64,000 nt of DNA from Muntiacus reevesi (Eukaryota; Chordata; Mammalia; Artiodactyla; Cervidae): NCBI RefSeq assembly GCF_963930625.1, contig NC_089249.1, positions 103,042,775-103,106,774 of the forward strand, given 5' to 3'. Shown piece by piece: positions 1-11,614 of the stretch (its first letter is position 1; each line of letters starts with the position of its first letter). A model generated the notes under the pieces. It saw only the letters and a program-made list of their open reading frames with translations. It searched no databases and was not told the DNA's origin. A program made the translations under genes and the position numbers.

Positions 1-565
1 GTGATTTTGGAGCCCCACCCCCGCCCCCAAAATAAAGTCTGACACTGTTTCCACTATTTCCCCACCTATTTCCCATGAATTGATGGGACCAGATGCCATG
101 ATTTTAGTTTTTTGAATGTTGAGTTTTAAGCCAACTTTTTCACTCTCCTCTTTCACTTTCATCAAGAGGCTTTTCAGTTTCTCTTCACTCTCTGCCATAA
201 GGGTGGTGTCATCTGCATATCTGAGGTTATTGATATTTTTCCTGGCAATCTTGATTCCAGCTTGTGCTTCTTCTAGCCCAGCGTTTCTCATGATATACTC
301 TGCATATAAGTTAAATAAGCAGGGTGACAATATACAGCCTTGACATACTCTTTTTCCTATTTGGAACCAGTCTGTTGTTCCATGTCCAGTTCTAAATATT
401 GCTTCCTGACCTGCATACAGGTTTCTCAAGAGACAGGTCAGGTGGTCTGGTATTCCCATCTCTTTAAGAATTTTCCATAGTTTATTGTGATCCACACAGT
501 CAAAGGCTTTGGCATAGTCAGTAAAGCAGAAATAGATGTTTTTCTGTAATCCTCTTGCTTCTCTA
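1..565 (-). mobile_element. BovB (RTE) LINE fragment, reverse transcriptase part, cut by window edge
   Basis: Antisense piece of the RTE-clade LINE BovB. Read on the minus strand it encodes the reverse transcriptase palm region, with the catalytic YADD codons at 208-219 followed by the family-typical MAESEE stretch. It begins inside the reverse transcriptase and runs off the left edge of the window, so its 3' end is not seen. The C-run near position 20 and several stops show it is not functional. The RTE-specific order of motifs makes the assignment secure; the right boundary is approximate. Confidence 0.93.
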
Positions 566-814
566 TTATTATAAAAGTCTCTAATAATCACATTATCAAA
601 TCCCACAAGGAGAGGTAAAAGAGGATAGGATTGAAAAGTATTAGAGGAGATGATGGCTGAAAGTTCCCTGAATTTGCCTTCTTCTCTCTTCAATGTTTTA
701 TGGTTGAAGCAAAAATTATGACATTGAAAAGAGAATGAATTTGAAGTGGTTGGAACAGTTGGGCCAATAAAGCTTCCCTAATAAATAAAAATGACATCTC
801 ATACTTAGTGAGAG
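566..814. other. unassigned intergenic DNA
   Basis: AT-rich sequence between the BovB piece and a MIR. I see no open frame, repeat unit or regulatory motif that I can support. Confidence 0.4.
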
Positions 815-1062
815 TACTGTAGCCTAGAATAAGATTGCCTGGGTTCAAGTTTCAGCTGTATATCATTATCTGTGTGGTGGCAGGGAAGTTACTTAATTTT
901 TCTTTGCATCTTTCTTTGTCTCTAAAATGAGAAAAATAGCAATAGTTACTTACCTCAAGGATGGTTGTGAAGATCAAATATAGTAATGCATGTAAGATGT
1001 ACATTGGCACATGGTGAGTGCCTGAGTCATATGAATTATTATTCATTATTATCATTATCACA
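815..1062 (+). mobile_element. MIR SINE
   Basis: Degenerate copy of the ancient tRNA-derived SINE MIR in sense orientation. Visible parts, in order, are the 'tgcctgggttcaagt' B-box-like segment, the 'gaagttacttaat' core, the 'taaaatgagaaaaatagcaa' segment and the 'gaagatcaaatatagtaatgcatgtaa' 3' part. It predates the ruminant SINEs around it. It is followed by an AT-rich stretch (1085-1160) with short inverted TATA-type words. Confidence 0.75.
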
Positions 1063-1334
1063 GACTTTTACCTAAGCATATACATATCTTTTTATATAGT
1101 GGGTATATAGTGTATAAGCATATACTATATATAAATATATACACTATAAATATATAAATAATTTAAGTAAGAAGTTGGGGGAAGAAAGATTTCAACTAAC
1201 TAACTTAACATGATAAACTGTTGTGTTAAGATATTGAAACTGAGGGTAACATATTTCTCTTTTCAATATTCTGATTTTAATGTAATTATACATTTACTAA
1301 AAATGAATTTAAAATAATTTCCTTTAAAAAATAA

Positions 1335-1607
1335 ATCTCAACTCATACCTCAATCTATACAAAAATTAAAAACTGAACATATGAAGTTTCTGAAAAAAAA
1401 ATATATTTATGCCCTTCAGGGAGGCAAAAATTTCTAAAACACAAAAAAATATGATACTGCAAAAAATACTAACCATAAAAAGAAAGTAAATTGGATTTCA
1501 TCAAACTTAAAAGCTTCTGCTTTTCAAGAAATATCATTATGGAAATGAAAATATAAGCCACACAATGGGAGAAGGCATTTGCAGAACATATACTTGATCA
1601 TATTCTT
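1335..1607 (+). mobile_element. old L1 (LINE-1) ORF2 fragment
   Basis: Sense fragment of a mammalian-wide L1. It is recognisable by the late-ORF2 run around 1496-1600: 'ttaaaagcttctgc', then 'gagaaggcatttgca'. It is full of frameshifts. A Bov-tA has inserted directly at its right end, so the L1 is older than the SINE. Confidence 0.65.
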
Positions 1608-1823
1608 GGGGCTTCCCTGGTGGCTCATGTGGTGAAGAATCTATCTTCAACGCAGGAGACCTGGGTTCAATCCCTGGGCTGAGAAGATCCCCTGGAGGAG
1701 AGCAAGGCAATCCACTCCAGTGTTTTTGCCTGGAGAATCCCTATGACAGAGGAGCCTGGCAGGTTGCAGTCTATGGGGTCACAAAGAGTCAGACATGAGT
1801 GAGTGATTAAGCATGCATGCAAG
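1608..1823 (+). mobile_element. Bov-tA SINE
   Basis: Ruminant SINE made of a tRNA-Glu-like head, with an A-box region near 1616-1630 and the B-box-like 'gggttcaatccc' near 1662, joined to a Bov-A body ('ccactccag', 'gcctggagaatccc', 'ggggtcacaaagagtcagac'). A short imperfect direct repeat, 'atcatatt', lies on both sides (about 1597 and 1825), which fits a target-site duplication. SINEs of this type rely on LINE machinery encoded elsewhere. Confidence 0.9.
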
Positions 1824-2382
1824 CATCATATTGTACAATTAAAATGTGCATTTTTATTTCATATCTATTACATTCAATAAAAAGTTCTAAAAGTAATAAT
1901 ATTTTGTATAAGTATGTAATATAATGAATATAAGTTTATGATACAGTGTTGTGTCAACTCAGTAGAAAATACTGAAATGTACAGGAACTATGCTTACAAA
2001 TATCCATGAAAAAGCGAATTCACAAGAAAAAATATATTAAAACATTAATAATAATTGCTTTATCTACCTGTTGCAAATAGCATAATTACTGTGCCTGGCA
2101 ATTCATACACACATTCAATACCATCCATTTTTATGACTGATTGTTGCTGACTCTGGCCCCCTTCCCTTTGCTCCCAGACCCTGTCCCCTCCCAGTAACCA
2201 CAGGAGACCTAGAGATTAAAAAATATGTATGAAGACTTGAAACAGAAAGAGATTATATAAATAATTCAATGGTTTTAATTTAAGTTAACCTATTTCAGTA
2301 GATTTTTCTCAAACTACCTCCCCCAGATGCAGCATTATATAGTCCTAGACCACAATAACTTTATGTTGGAGCACACACCAAA
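1824..2382. other. unassigned intergenic DNA
   Basis: AT-rich DNA with a short GC-richer patch at about 2145-2215. I see no open frame longer than chance and no family I can name. Confidence 0.4.
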
Positions 2383-2605
2383 GGCTTCCCAATGGCTTGG
2401 TAGGTAAAGAACCTGCCTGCAATGCAGGAGATGCCAGAAGACAAGGGTTCAATCCCTGGTCAGGAAGATCCCCTGGAGGAGGAAATGGCAACCCACTCCA
2501 GTGTTTTTGCCTGGAAAATCCCATGGACAGAGGAGCCTGGAGGGCTACAATCCACAGAGAAACAGAGCTGGACACGACTGAAGTGACTGAGTATGCATGC
2601 ATGCA
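2383..2605 (+). mobile_element. Bov-tA SINE
   Basis: Complete-looking Bov-tA. The head begins 'ggcttcccaatggcttgg', the B-box-like 'gggttcaatccctgg' lies near 2445, and the Bov-A body ends in 'gacacgactgaagtgactgag' followed by a short alternating GCATGCATGCA tail. The small frames read across it on both strands are translations of SINE sequence, not genes. Confidence 0.92.
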
Positions 2606-3089
2606 GAATACACATAGGCTCTACTCCTCAGATGTGCTACCACCGTGGCAATTCTAACATGAGATTTCTTTTCATCATCTCATTAATAATCTGCAACTCT
2701 TTGTTGTTAAAACCTTGGCTATTCACTTTACATTCTATTTCTAACTCCAGGCTTTCTCTGTATGGAAATATCTCCAACAATTCTGAGACACGACTCATCT
2801 ACACAGCAACTGAAAGCTTCATAACGAATAGAACAAATACTAAAATAAATTAACTTATTCTAGAATTTTGCAAGTGGAGAATTCATAGTTGGAGAGAAAT
2901 TAAATATACATGCTGACTCTTAATATTCAGCAAGTATTATTTAAGCTCATGATATGATTGATGGGGCATGAAAGTGTACAATATAGCTCAGACTTCAAGA
3001 AATCTACAATATGGCAAAGAAGACATGCATTGTAAAGAGGTGATTCATAGTTTTTGCTAATATTTCCTGAGTTGACATCATGCCTTTAT
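2606..3089. other. unassigned intergenic DNA
   Basis: No recognisable element. The short frame at 2593-2853 starts inside the SINE and has no recognisable domain. Confidence 0.4.
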
Positions 3090-3265
3090 TGTGTTATACA
3101 TTATCTGTATTGTTTAATTCTCAAAGCAATTGAGGGGCTGTTACGATCAACATTCCCACTTTTAAAGATGAGTAAACTGATATTCAGAGGTTCAATAATT
3201 TATTCATGATCACATAGTTAGTAGCTGGATAATCTGGAATTAAAACTCCAGTAATCCAACTCTCT
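3090..3265 (-). mobile_element. MIR SINE
   Basis: Antisense MIR. It carries the reverse-orientation landmarks 'aaagatgagtaaactgatattcagagg' and 'gatcacatagttagtagctgg', which correspond to the core of MIR. It is degenerate and directly abuts a younger antisense Bov-A at its right end. Confidence 0.72.
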
Positions 3266-3270
3266 ACAGA

Positions 3271-3440
3271 CTCTGTGGTGGTGCTCAATCGTGTCCAACT
3301 GTGTGTTCTTCTGTCCATGGGATTCTCCAGGCAATAATACTAGAGTGGGTTGCCATTTCCTGTTCCAGGGGATATTTCAGACCCAGGGATCAAACCCACA
3401 TCTCTTAGGTCTCCTGCATTGGCAGATGGGTTCTACATCT
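3271..3440 (-). mobile_element. Bov-A / Bov-tA-type SINE
   Basis: Antisense ruminant SINE. Landmarks are 'gctcaatcgtgtccaac', 'ccatgggattctccaggca', 'gggttgccatttcc', and then the antisense tRNA head 'gggatcaaaccc...cctgcattggcag'. About 10-15% diverged from the usual sequence by eye. Confidence 0.88.
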
Positions 3441-3517
3441 ACTATATAGTAGGCTATATGTCATTTTTTAAATATTAATATATAATATTTAATTTAATCC
3501 TCAGAGCACCCTATTAC

Positions 3518-3540
3518 ATTATTATTATTATTATTATTAT
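3518..3540. repeat. (ATT)n microsatellite
   Basis: Pure ATT trinucleotide run of about 23 bp, likely length-polymorphic. The sequence right of it (to about 3680) resembles an antisense MIR, so the run may have grown from the MIR tail. Confidence 0.9.
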
Positions 3541-3680
3541 ACTATTAGTGCAGTTGAGAAACTGGTCATGTTAAAAAATGCATTCAGGACCACTCAACTA
3601 GTAAGAAATGCAGCTCATATTTGCATACAGTCTGAATCAAGACTCAGGTATTTCCTTTCCACCACACTAATATTTTCTGA

Positions 3681-4431
3681 GACATTAGAAAACTGATTAA
3701 GTATTTATTTCCCAAAGAAGAACTCATTTATATGGTGTTGTCTGGACTTGAGCCAGCACTAACAATATAAAGTGTCCCTGTGTCTGATTTGTGTGAAGTC
3801 GCTTGCACCTAATAGATCTTCTTCAGTACTAACATTGCCCTGGAGGAACTCTTCCAGGAATTGCCAAAAATGTTTCTTCTGCAACGTCTCATCTTATCCT
3901 CACCTGACCTGAAAAATGCCAGGCAGTTCACTTCACTTCTGGCTGCACTCTCAAGTTCCCTGCCTCAGCTGAATTTTCTTGTTCTGAAAATAAAGCTGCT
4001 GCTAATATCTTATTGGGAGTTGAGAGACAAATTTCATTGTGCCTCCCCCCAAAGCAAAGTCTAAGTGGAACAATTTTTCCCATAACTAAGGTATTTTTCA
4101 CCTAACTTAGTGGGAAATTAAAGCTTGTCTCTTCTCAGCTAATTTTCTTAGCCCTAACTTGTTAGTTATTCATTAAAAACCAGCCAGAAACTATGCTTAT
4201 TTTAACTCTCTGGAGGCTTTTCCTCCTCTCAAAGTAGAAAAAATTATTACCTTAAACTAACGATCGTCTTTTATCCAGCAGTGTGAGTAGGAGATAGCTA
4301 GTCCTTCTCTGATGTTTACTGTGGGCCTCAGCTGCATAAAGAGAAACAAGACTGACAGATCCAGGCTCAAAACCTAGTACAATCACTTAATCTTTATATA
4401 CCATTAGGTCAAATATCTAATAACACCTTTA
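3681..4431. other. unassigned, with an LTR-like patch at about 3790-4070
   Basis: Most of this interval has no name I can give. The part at 3790-4070 is GC-richer, has an AATAAA signal at 3989-3994 just upstream of 'gctgctgctaat', and ends in a C-rich segment, which is how the R/U5 part of a decayed LTR can look. I see no TG...CA termini, primer-binding site or flanking duplication, so an LTR origin is only a suggestion. The 67-codon frame at 3861-4064 lies in this patch and has no recognisable domain. Confidence 0.3.
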
Positions 4432-4645
4432 AGTCTCACTAAGGTAATTCAAATGGTGAAGAATCTTCCTGCAATGCGGGAGACCTGGGTTCGATCCTTG
4501 GGTTAGGAAGCTCCCCTGGAGAAGAGCATGGGAACCCACTCCCATATTCTTGGCTGGAGAATCCCATGGATAGAGGAGCTTGGGGGCCTACAACCTATGG
4601 GGTTGCAAAAATTCAGACGTGACTGAGTGACCAAGCACACAGCAC
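4432..4645 (+). mobile_element. Bov-tA SINE
   Basis: Sense Bov-tA with a tRNA-like head ('gcaatgcgggagacctgggttcg', B-box near 4485) and a Bov-A body ending in 'gacgtgactgagtgaccaagcacac'. It may split an older MIR whose 'ctgcaaaatgaaaatg' part follows at about 4658, but that link is weak. Confidence 0.9.
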
Positions 4646-4694
4646 AGCACACACCTTCACCTGCAAAATGAAAATGCTGTTACTTTATTGGGTT

Positions 4695-4935
4695 TAACAC
4701 ATACACACTGCTATATATAAAACAGGTAGTCAACAAGGACCTACTATAGAGCACAGGGAATTCTACTCAATACTAATAACCTATATGAGAAAAGAATCTA
4801 AAAAAGAATAGGTGTATATATATATATATACACACACACATATATATGTATAACTAAATCATTTCGCTTTACAACTGAAACTAACACAATATAAATCAAT
4901 TATTCTCCAATATAAAATAAAAATTAAATTAAAAA
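4695..4935 (+). mobile_element. cetartiodactyl-type L1 3' UTR end with poly(A)
   Basis: 3' end of an L1 lineage common in cetartiodactyls. It shows 'aaggacctactatagagcac', 'actcaatactaataacctatatg', 'caactgaaactaacacaat' and 'ttctccaatataaaa', followed by an A-rich tail. A TA/CA/TA dinucleotide tract at about 4813-4850 has expanded inside it. Only the tail of the element is present, consistent with 5' truncation. Confidence 0.75.
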
Positions 4936-6069
4936 AAGGAAATGATAGTACTTAATACCACACTGAACTAGAATAGGGCTACAACCATAATGCTTGCATG
5001 GTACTTAGCACAAGTTCTGGCATAAATGTATGTATTCAAAACTATTAGCATCTCTTCCCTATTCACCCTTTTTTTCATGCACAGTTAACGTAAATTTTGT
5101 GTTTCTAGTCCAACACTATCACTTACTCCAACCTTAGTTTTCTTTCAGTCAACGTTTTCTGGAAGCCTTTAAACATTCATAGAATATTTAACCAAATATG
5201 GCTTTCTATCAGATCCAAACCAACATTGATAGCATGGAAATCAAATTAGTGAGTAACATGAAAAAACTAGAGAGAAAACCAACATGCCGAATGCCAGATT
5301 TAGAAACCAAAAAAGAGTTCCTCAAATCTAATTACAGGCTGAATCTAACTAGAATTTAGCATGGCTAAATAAATCTAGAGCACAAGTCTAAAAATGTAGG
5401 AACACACACAAAACAGTTGAGGGTTTAATTTCCAGTAAGATTAGTAAGGAGCAACAATCATGTGTAGGTTTATACACACTAAAAAGAAACATGTTAATAA
5501 GGTGCATGGTCTACTTTAATTTATCTGCAAAATGATAAGGTTGTCTAAAACTATTCTATTTTATATGCATTATTGGATGTAAAGTACCAGAATAAGGAAT
5601 ATTATCCCATTTTACCCTGAGCTAATCAAATACATTTAGATGTAGTTTGGAATATCAGAATGAATGAGATCTTGGAACATTAAAATAAGTGGTAAAAAGA
5701 GTTTCTGAGAGGGTAGGAGGATTAAATTCAAGAGAATATGAGCTGTGGTTGAAGTCCCAGAGGAGAGGAAAGGCTTGTAGGGGACATAATAGTTGACCTC
5801 ATATATTACATATGCCAGAGAGAAATTAGTTTTTTTTCTTTTTCCTATGTGCCCCAAGGAGCAATGTAAAGAACAATGAATATAATTTTCTGGGAGCCGA
5901 ATCTCATTTCAACATAAGGAAAGTTCTTAACAGTTATACCTATTATTAAACTGAGCAGACTATCTTATAAAAAGTTCAGATCACTGGTCATTTTAAAACA
6001 AAAGCATTAAAGTTTTCTCTCATCAGAAAATGACCTCTAGAGTGCTTTCCAACTAAAAGTCTCTTAGTG
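4936..6069. other. unassigned intergenic DNA
   Basis: About 1.1 kb of AT-rich DNA without a recognised repeat. The longest frames (for example 73 codons antisense at 5636-5857) have no recognisable domain. Confidence 0.4.
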
Positions 6070-6188
6070 AATTTTCAGGCTGTCCAATGGTTAGGACTCC
6101 AAGCTTTCTTAGCAGGGGACATGGGTTCAATCCCTAGTCAGGGAACTAGTACCCTGCAAGTTGCTGCAGGGGTGAGGCCAAATAAAAA
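6070..6188 (+). mobile_element. CHR-type tRNA SINE
   Basis: tRNA-Glu-derived cetartiodactyl SINE of the CHR group. The head carries 'ccaatggttaggactcc' (A-box region), followed by 'gggttcaatccctagtcagg' (B-box) and 'aagttgctgcaggggtgaggccaaataaaa'. It lacks the Bov-A body, which separates it from Bov-tA. Confidence 0.85.
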
Positions 6189-6929
6189 GTTCCTTCTTTC
6201 AGGATGTGGAGTTTTCTCAGCCCCATTGTCCAGGATATTCTGTAAACCCATATATTCTGACTCTGGAAGTAAGCCTAGAGTAGGAGGAGAGTGTGGCACT
6301 GTGTGATAGGTTCTAAACAAGGCTCCTCTATACAATATATACTTTGCTCAAGATTATTTTCTGATTTTTTTGGTTAACCCATCACCTAGCAAATGATAAT
6401 AATAACCACAATGCTAAACTGTGAAGTAAGCCCAATGCAAATATTCTTTATGGATTATTCCATTTAATCTACAACAACTCTATTTTTTTTTACATATACA
6501 TAGTTCTAACTATATTTAGTATTACTGTTATACCCATTTTATGGATGAGAAAGCAGCAAAGCAATGCTATTGTTATATCCAATATTTCTTATGCTGCCCC
6601 TTGGAGGACACAGAATAAGTCTAATGTCTATTTGGCAGAATATATGAGGCCAATTACACTGCCCCACAATTCAGTACCATAAGTAATAATAAAAATATCA
6701 ACATGCACATTCAGGACACTCAAACTCTGAAGTCCAAGATCTCCATTAATTTTAACTATAACAAACAAGGGCACTGAGGGAGTCACCAATTTTTTGTTAC
6801 TGGAATTTTAAAAACAAAATTTTGACTTTCAAAGGAAAAAGTAATTTTCCAACTAGATGTCAGGTCATAATTTATTCATCATCTTCTTACAGATTTAATA
6901 GCCACTAATAAATCAAATCCTGTACCAAT
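6189..6929. other. unassigned, with a possible antisense MIR
   Basis: Mostly unrecognised. The stretch at about 6440-6570 resembles an antisense MIR ('cccattttatggatgagaaagcagc'), at low confidence. Confidence 0.35.
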
Positions 6930-8967
6930 TTGCAGTAGAGGTAATGAATAGATTCAAGAGACTAGATCTAGTCAACAGTGTGCCTGAAAAACTATATACA
7001 GAAGTCCATAATACTGTATAACAGGCAGTGAACAAAACCATCCCAAAGAAAAAGAAAAGCAAGAAGCCAAAGTGGTTATCTGAGGAGGCTTTACAAATAG
7101 GGGAAAAACAAAGAGAAGTGAAAAGCAAGGGAGAGAGGGAAAGGTATATCCAATTAAACCCAGAACTCCAAAGGAATAGCTAGAAGAGAGAAGAAGGACT
7201 TCTTCAATAAACAGTGCTTAATAATAGAAGAAAACAACAAAAGAGGAAAGATTAGAGATCACTTCAAGAAAATTGTAGACATCAAGGGAGCATTCCACCT
7301 AAAGATGGGCACAATAAAGGATAAAATGGTAGAGACCTAGCAGATGCTGGAGAGATCAAGAGGAGATGAAAAGAATACATGGAAGATCTGTATAAAAAAA
7401 GATCTTAATGAACTGGATTACTACAGTGGTGTGGTTAGTCACCCAGAGCCAGACATTCTGGAGCACGAAGTCAAGTGGGCCTTAAGAAGTACTGCTGTTA
7501 ATAAAGCTAGTGGATGTGATGAAATTCCAGCAGAAGTATTCAAATCCCTAAAGGATGATGCCATCAAGGTTGTACATTCATTATGTCAACAATTCTGGAA
7601 GACCTAGCAGTGGCCACAGGACTGGAAAAGGTCAATCTTCATTCCAGTTCCCAACAAAGAAAGTGCTAACCACTGGAAAGTTGTACTCATCTCCCATGCT
7701 AGTAAGGTCATGCTTAAAATCTTGCATGCTAGGCTTCAGCAGTATGCAAACCAAGAACGTCCAAATGTCCAAGTTGGGTTTAGAAAACAAAGAGGAACTA
7801 GAGATCAAATTGCCAACCTTCACTGGATTATAAAGAAAGCAAGGGAATTTCAGAAAAACATCTATCTCTGTTTCATTGACTACACTAAAGCCTTTGACTG
7901 TCTGGAGCTTGACAAATTGTGGAAGGCTCCTAGAGAGATGGGAATACCAGATCATCTTACCTGTCTCCTGAGAAATCTGTACTTGAGTCAAGAAGCAACA
8001 GTTAGAACCCTGTATGGAACAACTGATTGGTTCAAGATCAAGAAAGGAATACAACAGGGCTGTCTGCTGTCACCCTATTTGTTTAACCTATATGCTGAGC
8101 ACATGAGAAATGCTGGGCTGGATGAGTTACAAGCTGGAATCAAGATAGGTGGGAGAAACGTCAACAATCTCAGATATTCAGATGATAACACTCTAATGGC
8201 AGAAAGCAAAGGGGAACAAAAAAGCCTCTTGATGAGGGTGAAGGAGGAGAATGAAAGAGCCAGCTTATGACTAAATATTAAAAAAAACTAAGATCATGGC
8301 ATCCAGCCCCATTGTTTCATTGCAAATAGAAGGGGAAAAGGTGGAAGCAGAGACAGATTTCCTCTTCTTGGGCTCCAAAATTACTACAGATGGTGACTGC
8401 TGCCATGAAATCAGATGATTGCTTCTTGGCAGGAAAGCGATGACAAACCTAGACAGTGTGTTGAAAAACAGAAACATTATTCTGTCAACAAAGGTCCATA
8501 TCCTGAAAGCTATCGTCTTCCCAGTGGTCATATACAGTTGTGAGATCTGGACCATAAAGAAGGCAGAACACCAAAGAATTGATGCCTTCAAACTGTGGTG
8601 CTGGAGAAGACTCCTGAGAGTTGCTTGGACAGCAAGAAGATCAAACAAGTCAATCTTAAGGGAGATCAACCCTGAATATTCACTGGAAGGACTGATGCTG
8701 AAGCTCCAGTATTTTGGTCACCTGATGTGAATAGAAAATTTATTGGAAAAGTCATTGATGCTGGGAAAGATCAAGAGAAGAGGGCATTAGAGGGTGAGAT
8801 GGTTGGATGGCATCACTGATTCAATGAACATGAATCAGTTTGCCCATCTCTTGGGAAAACTCCAAGAAATTGTGAGGAACAGGGATGCCTGCCATGCTGC
8901 AGTCCATGGGGTTGCAAAGAGTCAAACACGACTGGGCAACTGATCAACAACAGCAATAACAGTAAAT
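6930..8967 (+). mobile_element. BovB (RTE) LINE, about 2 kb, decayed
   Basis: The longest BovB in the window. It encodes the second half of the ORF in sense orientation: the linker before the reverse transcriptase (6945-7340), the reverse transcriptase, and the C-terminal part with the WTIKKAEHQR and LWCWRRLLR motifs (about 8548-8620). The 5' region including the apurinic endonuclease is missing. The frame is broken by an in-frame TAG at 7605, stops near 8268 and a frame change before 8419, so it cannot make a full protein. It ends in a short CAACA/AACAG-type tail. Confidence 0.95.
7710..8270 (+). pseudogene. BovB reverse transcriptase, fragment of broken ORF
   Basis: The best-preserved open piece of the 2 kb BovB, 186 codons. 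In order it shows the fingers/palm FIDYTKAFD motif (motif A, with its aspartate), the GIQQGCLLSP motif, and the catalytic YSDD at 8175-8186. The usual family form of the last motif is YADD; serine in the second position is a private change, but both aspartates are kept. The same frame continues upstream through a single TAG at 7605 to about 7344, so this ATG is internal and is not a true start. Confidence 0.85.
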
Positions 8968-9117
8968 TTTGGTGGATGGAAAACAGTTTTGCAACAAGAT
9001 TGACCATTATTCATTGAAGACCTTGTCTTAGATTTCCTTATAATGCATACCAAAATTTAAACTACCTGAAGGGAAATTAATAATTTCTAGCCAATAAAAT
9101 TACACAGTGGTATGCAG

Positions 9118-9167
<50 letters not shown>

Positions 9168-9607
9168 TAAAAATAAACACCTTCCATAGTTATTGCTTCT
9201 TGGTATGTCTCAGGTTCACATTTACTAAGTATGATTACATGATGAAATATGCAAGACACTGCCTGTAAAGTGATGACTGAGACATTGTTCTAATATGGAG
9301 GAGCTCCCAGAATCTTATTATCAAAATGAAGTAATAAGGTAGAGATAAGTCCAGGATGTAATGGGAATACACAGAATGAAAATTGTATTAGAATTCTCAG
9401 TTACAACAAAAGAAAAGTTCCAACGAAAAATATTAAAGTTTGTGGGAGGGTTAATTAGAAGGGTTATATAACACATAGAATCAGAAAAATAAAAGGTGCC
9501 AAAGCCATAATATGTACCTCAAGGAATGGAAAGAGAACTCAGTAATCGTCTGGACTTGTCTCTCCATCTCCTATCTCTGCCTTTTACTTTCTTTTTATTA
9601 AAAAAAC
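8968..9607. other. unassigned intergenic DNA around a (TA)n tract
   Basis: No element recognised except the TA microsatellite listed separately. The frame at 9526-9756 begins here and reads on into the next BovB, so it is an artefact of the junction. Confidence 0.4.
9119..9166. repeat. (TA)n microsatellite
   Basis: Uninterrupted TA dinucleotide run, about 24 units. Likely variable between individuals and prone to collapse in short-read assemblies. Confidence 0.95.
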
Positions 9608-10075
9608 AAATTGCTGAAAAGGTCCATATAGTCAAAGCCATGTTTTTTCCAGTGGTCATGTACAGATGTGACAGTTGGACCATAAAGAAGGCTGAAAACC
9701 AAAGAAATGATGCTTTTGAACTGTGGTGCCAGAGAAGACTTTTGAGAGTCCCTTGAACTGAAAGGAGATGAAATCAGTCAATCCTAAAGGAAATCAACCC
9801 TGAATACTCATTGGAAGGACTGATGCTGAGGCTGAAGCTTCAATACTTTGGCCACCTGATGCAAAGAGTGACTCATTGGAAAAGCCCCTGATGCTGGGCA
9901 AGAGAAGAAGGGGGTGACAGAGGATGAGATGATTGGATGGCATCACTGACTCAATGGGCATGAGTTTGAGCAAACTCTGGGAGATAGTGAAGGACCAGGA
10001 AGCCTGGCATGCTGCAGTCCATGTGGTCAGAAAGAGTTGAGCATGACTTCATGACTGAACAACTACAACAATTAG
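9608..10075 (+). mobile_element. BovB 3' end
   Basis: Sense 3' portion of BovB, starting at the 'aaggtccatatagtcaaagcc' segment and running through the C-terminal coding part to the tail 'ctgaacaactacaacaatt'. Severely 5' truncated, as most RTE insertions are. It lies about 640 bp downstream of the 2 kb BovB in the same orientation but repeats the same 3' region, so it is a separate insertion. Confidence 0.92.
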
Positions 10076-10182
10076 AAAGAAATAAAATTTTGTTTATTTG
10101 CATATGACATAATCATGGATGTAGAAAATCTTAAGGAATATATTTTTTTAAATCTGCTACAATGAATAACTCTGTAGCGTGT

Positions 10183-10194
10183 TTGCAAGATAAG
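10183..10194. repeat. target-site duplication, left copy (BOV-A2)
   Basis: TTGCAAGATAAG, matched exactly at 10457-10468. Confidence 0.93.
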
Positions 10195-10456
10195 CTGCTG
10201 CTGCTGCTAAGTCATTTCAGTCGTGTCCGATTCTGTGCGACCCCACAGACGGCAGCCCACCAGGCTCCCCCGTCCCTGGGATTCTCCGGGCAAGAACACT
10301 GGAATGGGTTGCCATTTCCTTCTCCAATGCGTGAAAGTGAAGTTGCTCAGGCGTGTCAGACTCTTAGCGACCCCATGTTCTGCAGCCTACCAGGCTCCTC
10401 CATCCATGGGATTTTCCAGGCAAGAGTACTGGAGTGGGGTGCCATTGCCTTCTCCA
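10195..10456 (-). mobile_element. BOV-A2 SINE dimer with 12-bp TSD
   Basis: Two Bov-A monomers in tandem, antisense, joined near 10330 ('gcgtgaaagtgaagttgctcagg'). The 3' tail, read on the minus strand, is an (AGC)n run visible as GCTGCTGCTGCT at 10195. The 12-bp duplication TTGCAAGATAAG flanks it exactly at 10183-10194 and 10457-10468. Translations of 70-100 codons across it on both strands are SINE sequence. The clean duplication and low divergence mark it as one of the younger insertions here. Confidence 0.96.
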
Positions 10457-11480
10457 TTGCAAGATAAGAATTCAATATAAAAGAATTTTTATATTTTCTT
10501 TGTATTGAGTGTACAAAAAGGCATGTGTAGTACAAGAATTGATGACCTAACAAATGCTGATGGAGTCTGAGAAGAGATAAGAAACTTGACTGATTGATTA
10601 AGAACTGCAGTTATTCTTTAAAGAATATTAAATATACTTAAGAGTACAATAAGGTTTTGATATACATGTTCACTGTGAAATGATTGCTACAATCAGTAAT
10701 CAATATACCCATCTATTCACAGTTACCATTTGTGTGTGTATATGGTGAAAACACTTAGGATCAACTCTCTTCACAAGTTTCAAGTATGCAATACAGTACT
10801 GGTAATTATAATCACCATGCTGGATCATTAGAATTTATATATCCTACATAACTGGTCTGGTTTGTTTCCCTTAGCTTAATATCTTAAGGTTTATGTTACT
10901 GCAAGTGACAAGATTTCCTTCTTTCTCATGGTTGAATAATATTCTACTGTACATTTATAACACATTCTCTTTATTTATTCATCCACTGACAGATTACTTA
11001 GACTGTTTCCACAACTTGGCTCTTGTGAATAATGTTGTAGTGTACATAGGAGTGAAGATATCTCTTCAACATAATGAGTTCATTTCCATATATACCCAGA
11101 AGTTGGATTGCTGGATCATATGGTACTTCTATTTTTAATTTGTTTCGGAAACTCCCTACTGTTTTCCATAATGGCTGTATCAATTTATATTTTCACCAAC
11201 AATGCACAAGTGTTCCCTTTCTCCACATTCTCCCTGATAGTTATCTTTTTGTCCTTTTGATAATGGCAATTCTAACCAGTGGAAGTGGCATCTCATTATG
11301 GCTTTGATTTGCATTTTCCTGATGATTAGAGATATTGTTTCTTTTCATATAGCTGTTGGCCATTTGTATAGCTTCTTTTGAAGAATATATATTTAGATCA
11401 TTTGCCCATTTTAAAATTAGATTATTGATTTTCCAGTTATTGGGAAATTCGATGTTTAATATTTACCTAGTATTTTGGAT

Positions 11481-11614
11481 CCGGAGAAGGCAATGGCAAC
11501 CCACTCCAGTACTCTTGCCTGGAAAATCCCATGGACGGAGGAGCCTGGTAGGCTACAGTCCATGGGGTCACACAGAGTTGGACACGACTGAAGTGACTTA
11601 GCAGCAGCAGCAGC
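11481..11614 (+). mobile_element. Bov-A SINE monomer inserted in L1, 12-bp TSD
   Basis: Single Bov-A monomer in sense orientation ending in a (CAG)n tail at about 11600-11614. The duplication AGTATTTTGGAT is exact at 11469-11480 and 11615-11626. Removing the element and one copy restores continuous antisense L1 sequence, which proves the order of insertion. Confidence 0.96.

Noticed and set aside
1608..1700. tRNA gene at the Bov-tA heads
   Set aside because: A- and B-box-like words are present but the cloverleaf is not intact and a Bov-A body follows; these are tRNA-derived SINEs, not tRNA genes.
6930..10075. One long BovB from 6930 to 10075
   Set aside because: The segment 9608-10075 repeats the 3' coding part already present at 8490-8967, so these are two insertions.
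10162..10480. Two overlapping frames of 85-101 codons rich in Pro/Ser/Gly
   Set aside because: They are translations of the antisense BOV-A2 dimer. The same peptide phrases recur at every Bov-A copy in the window.
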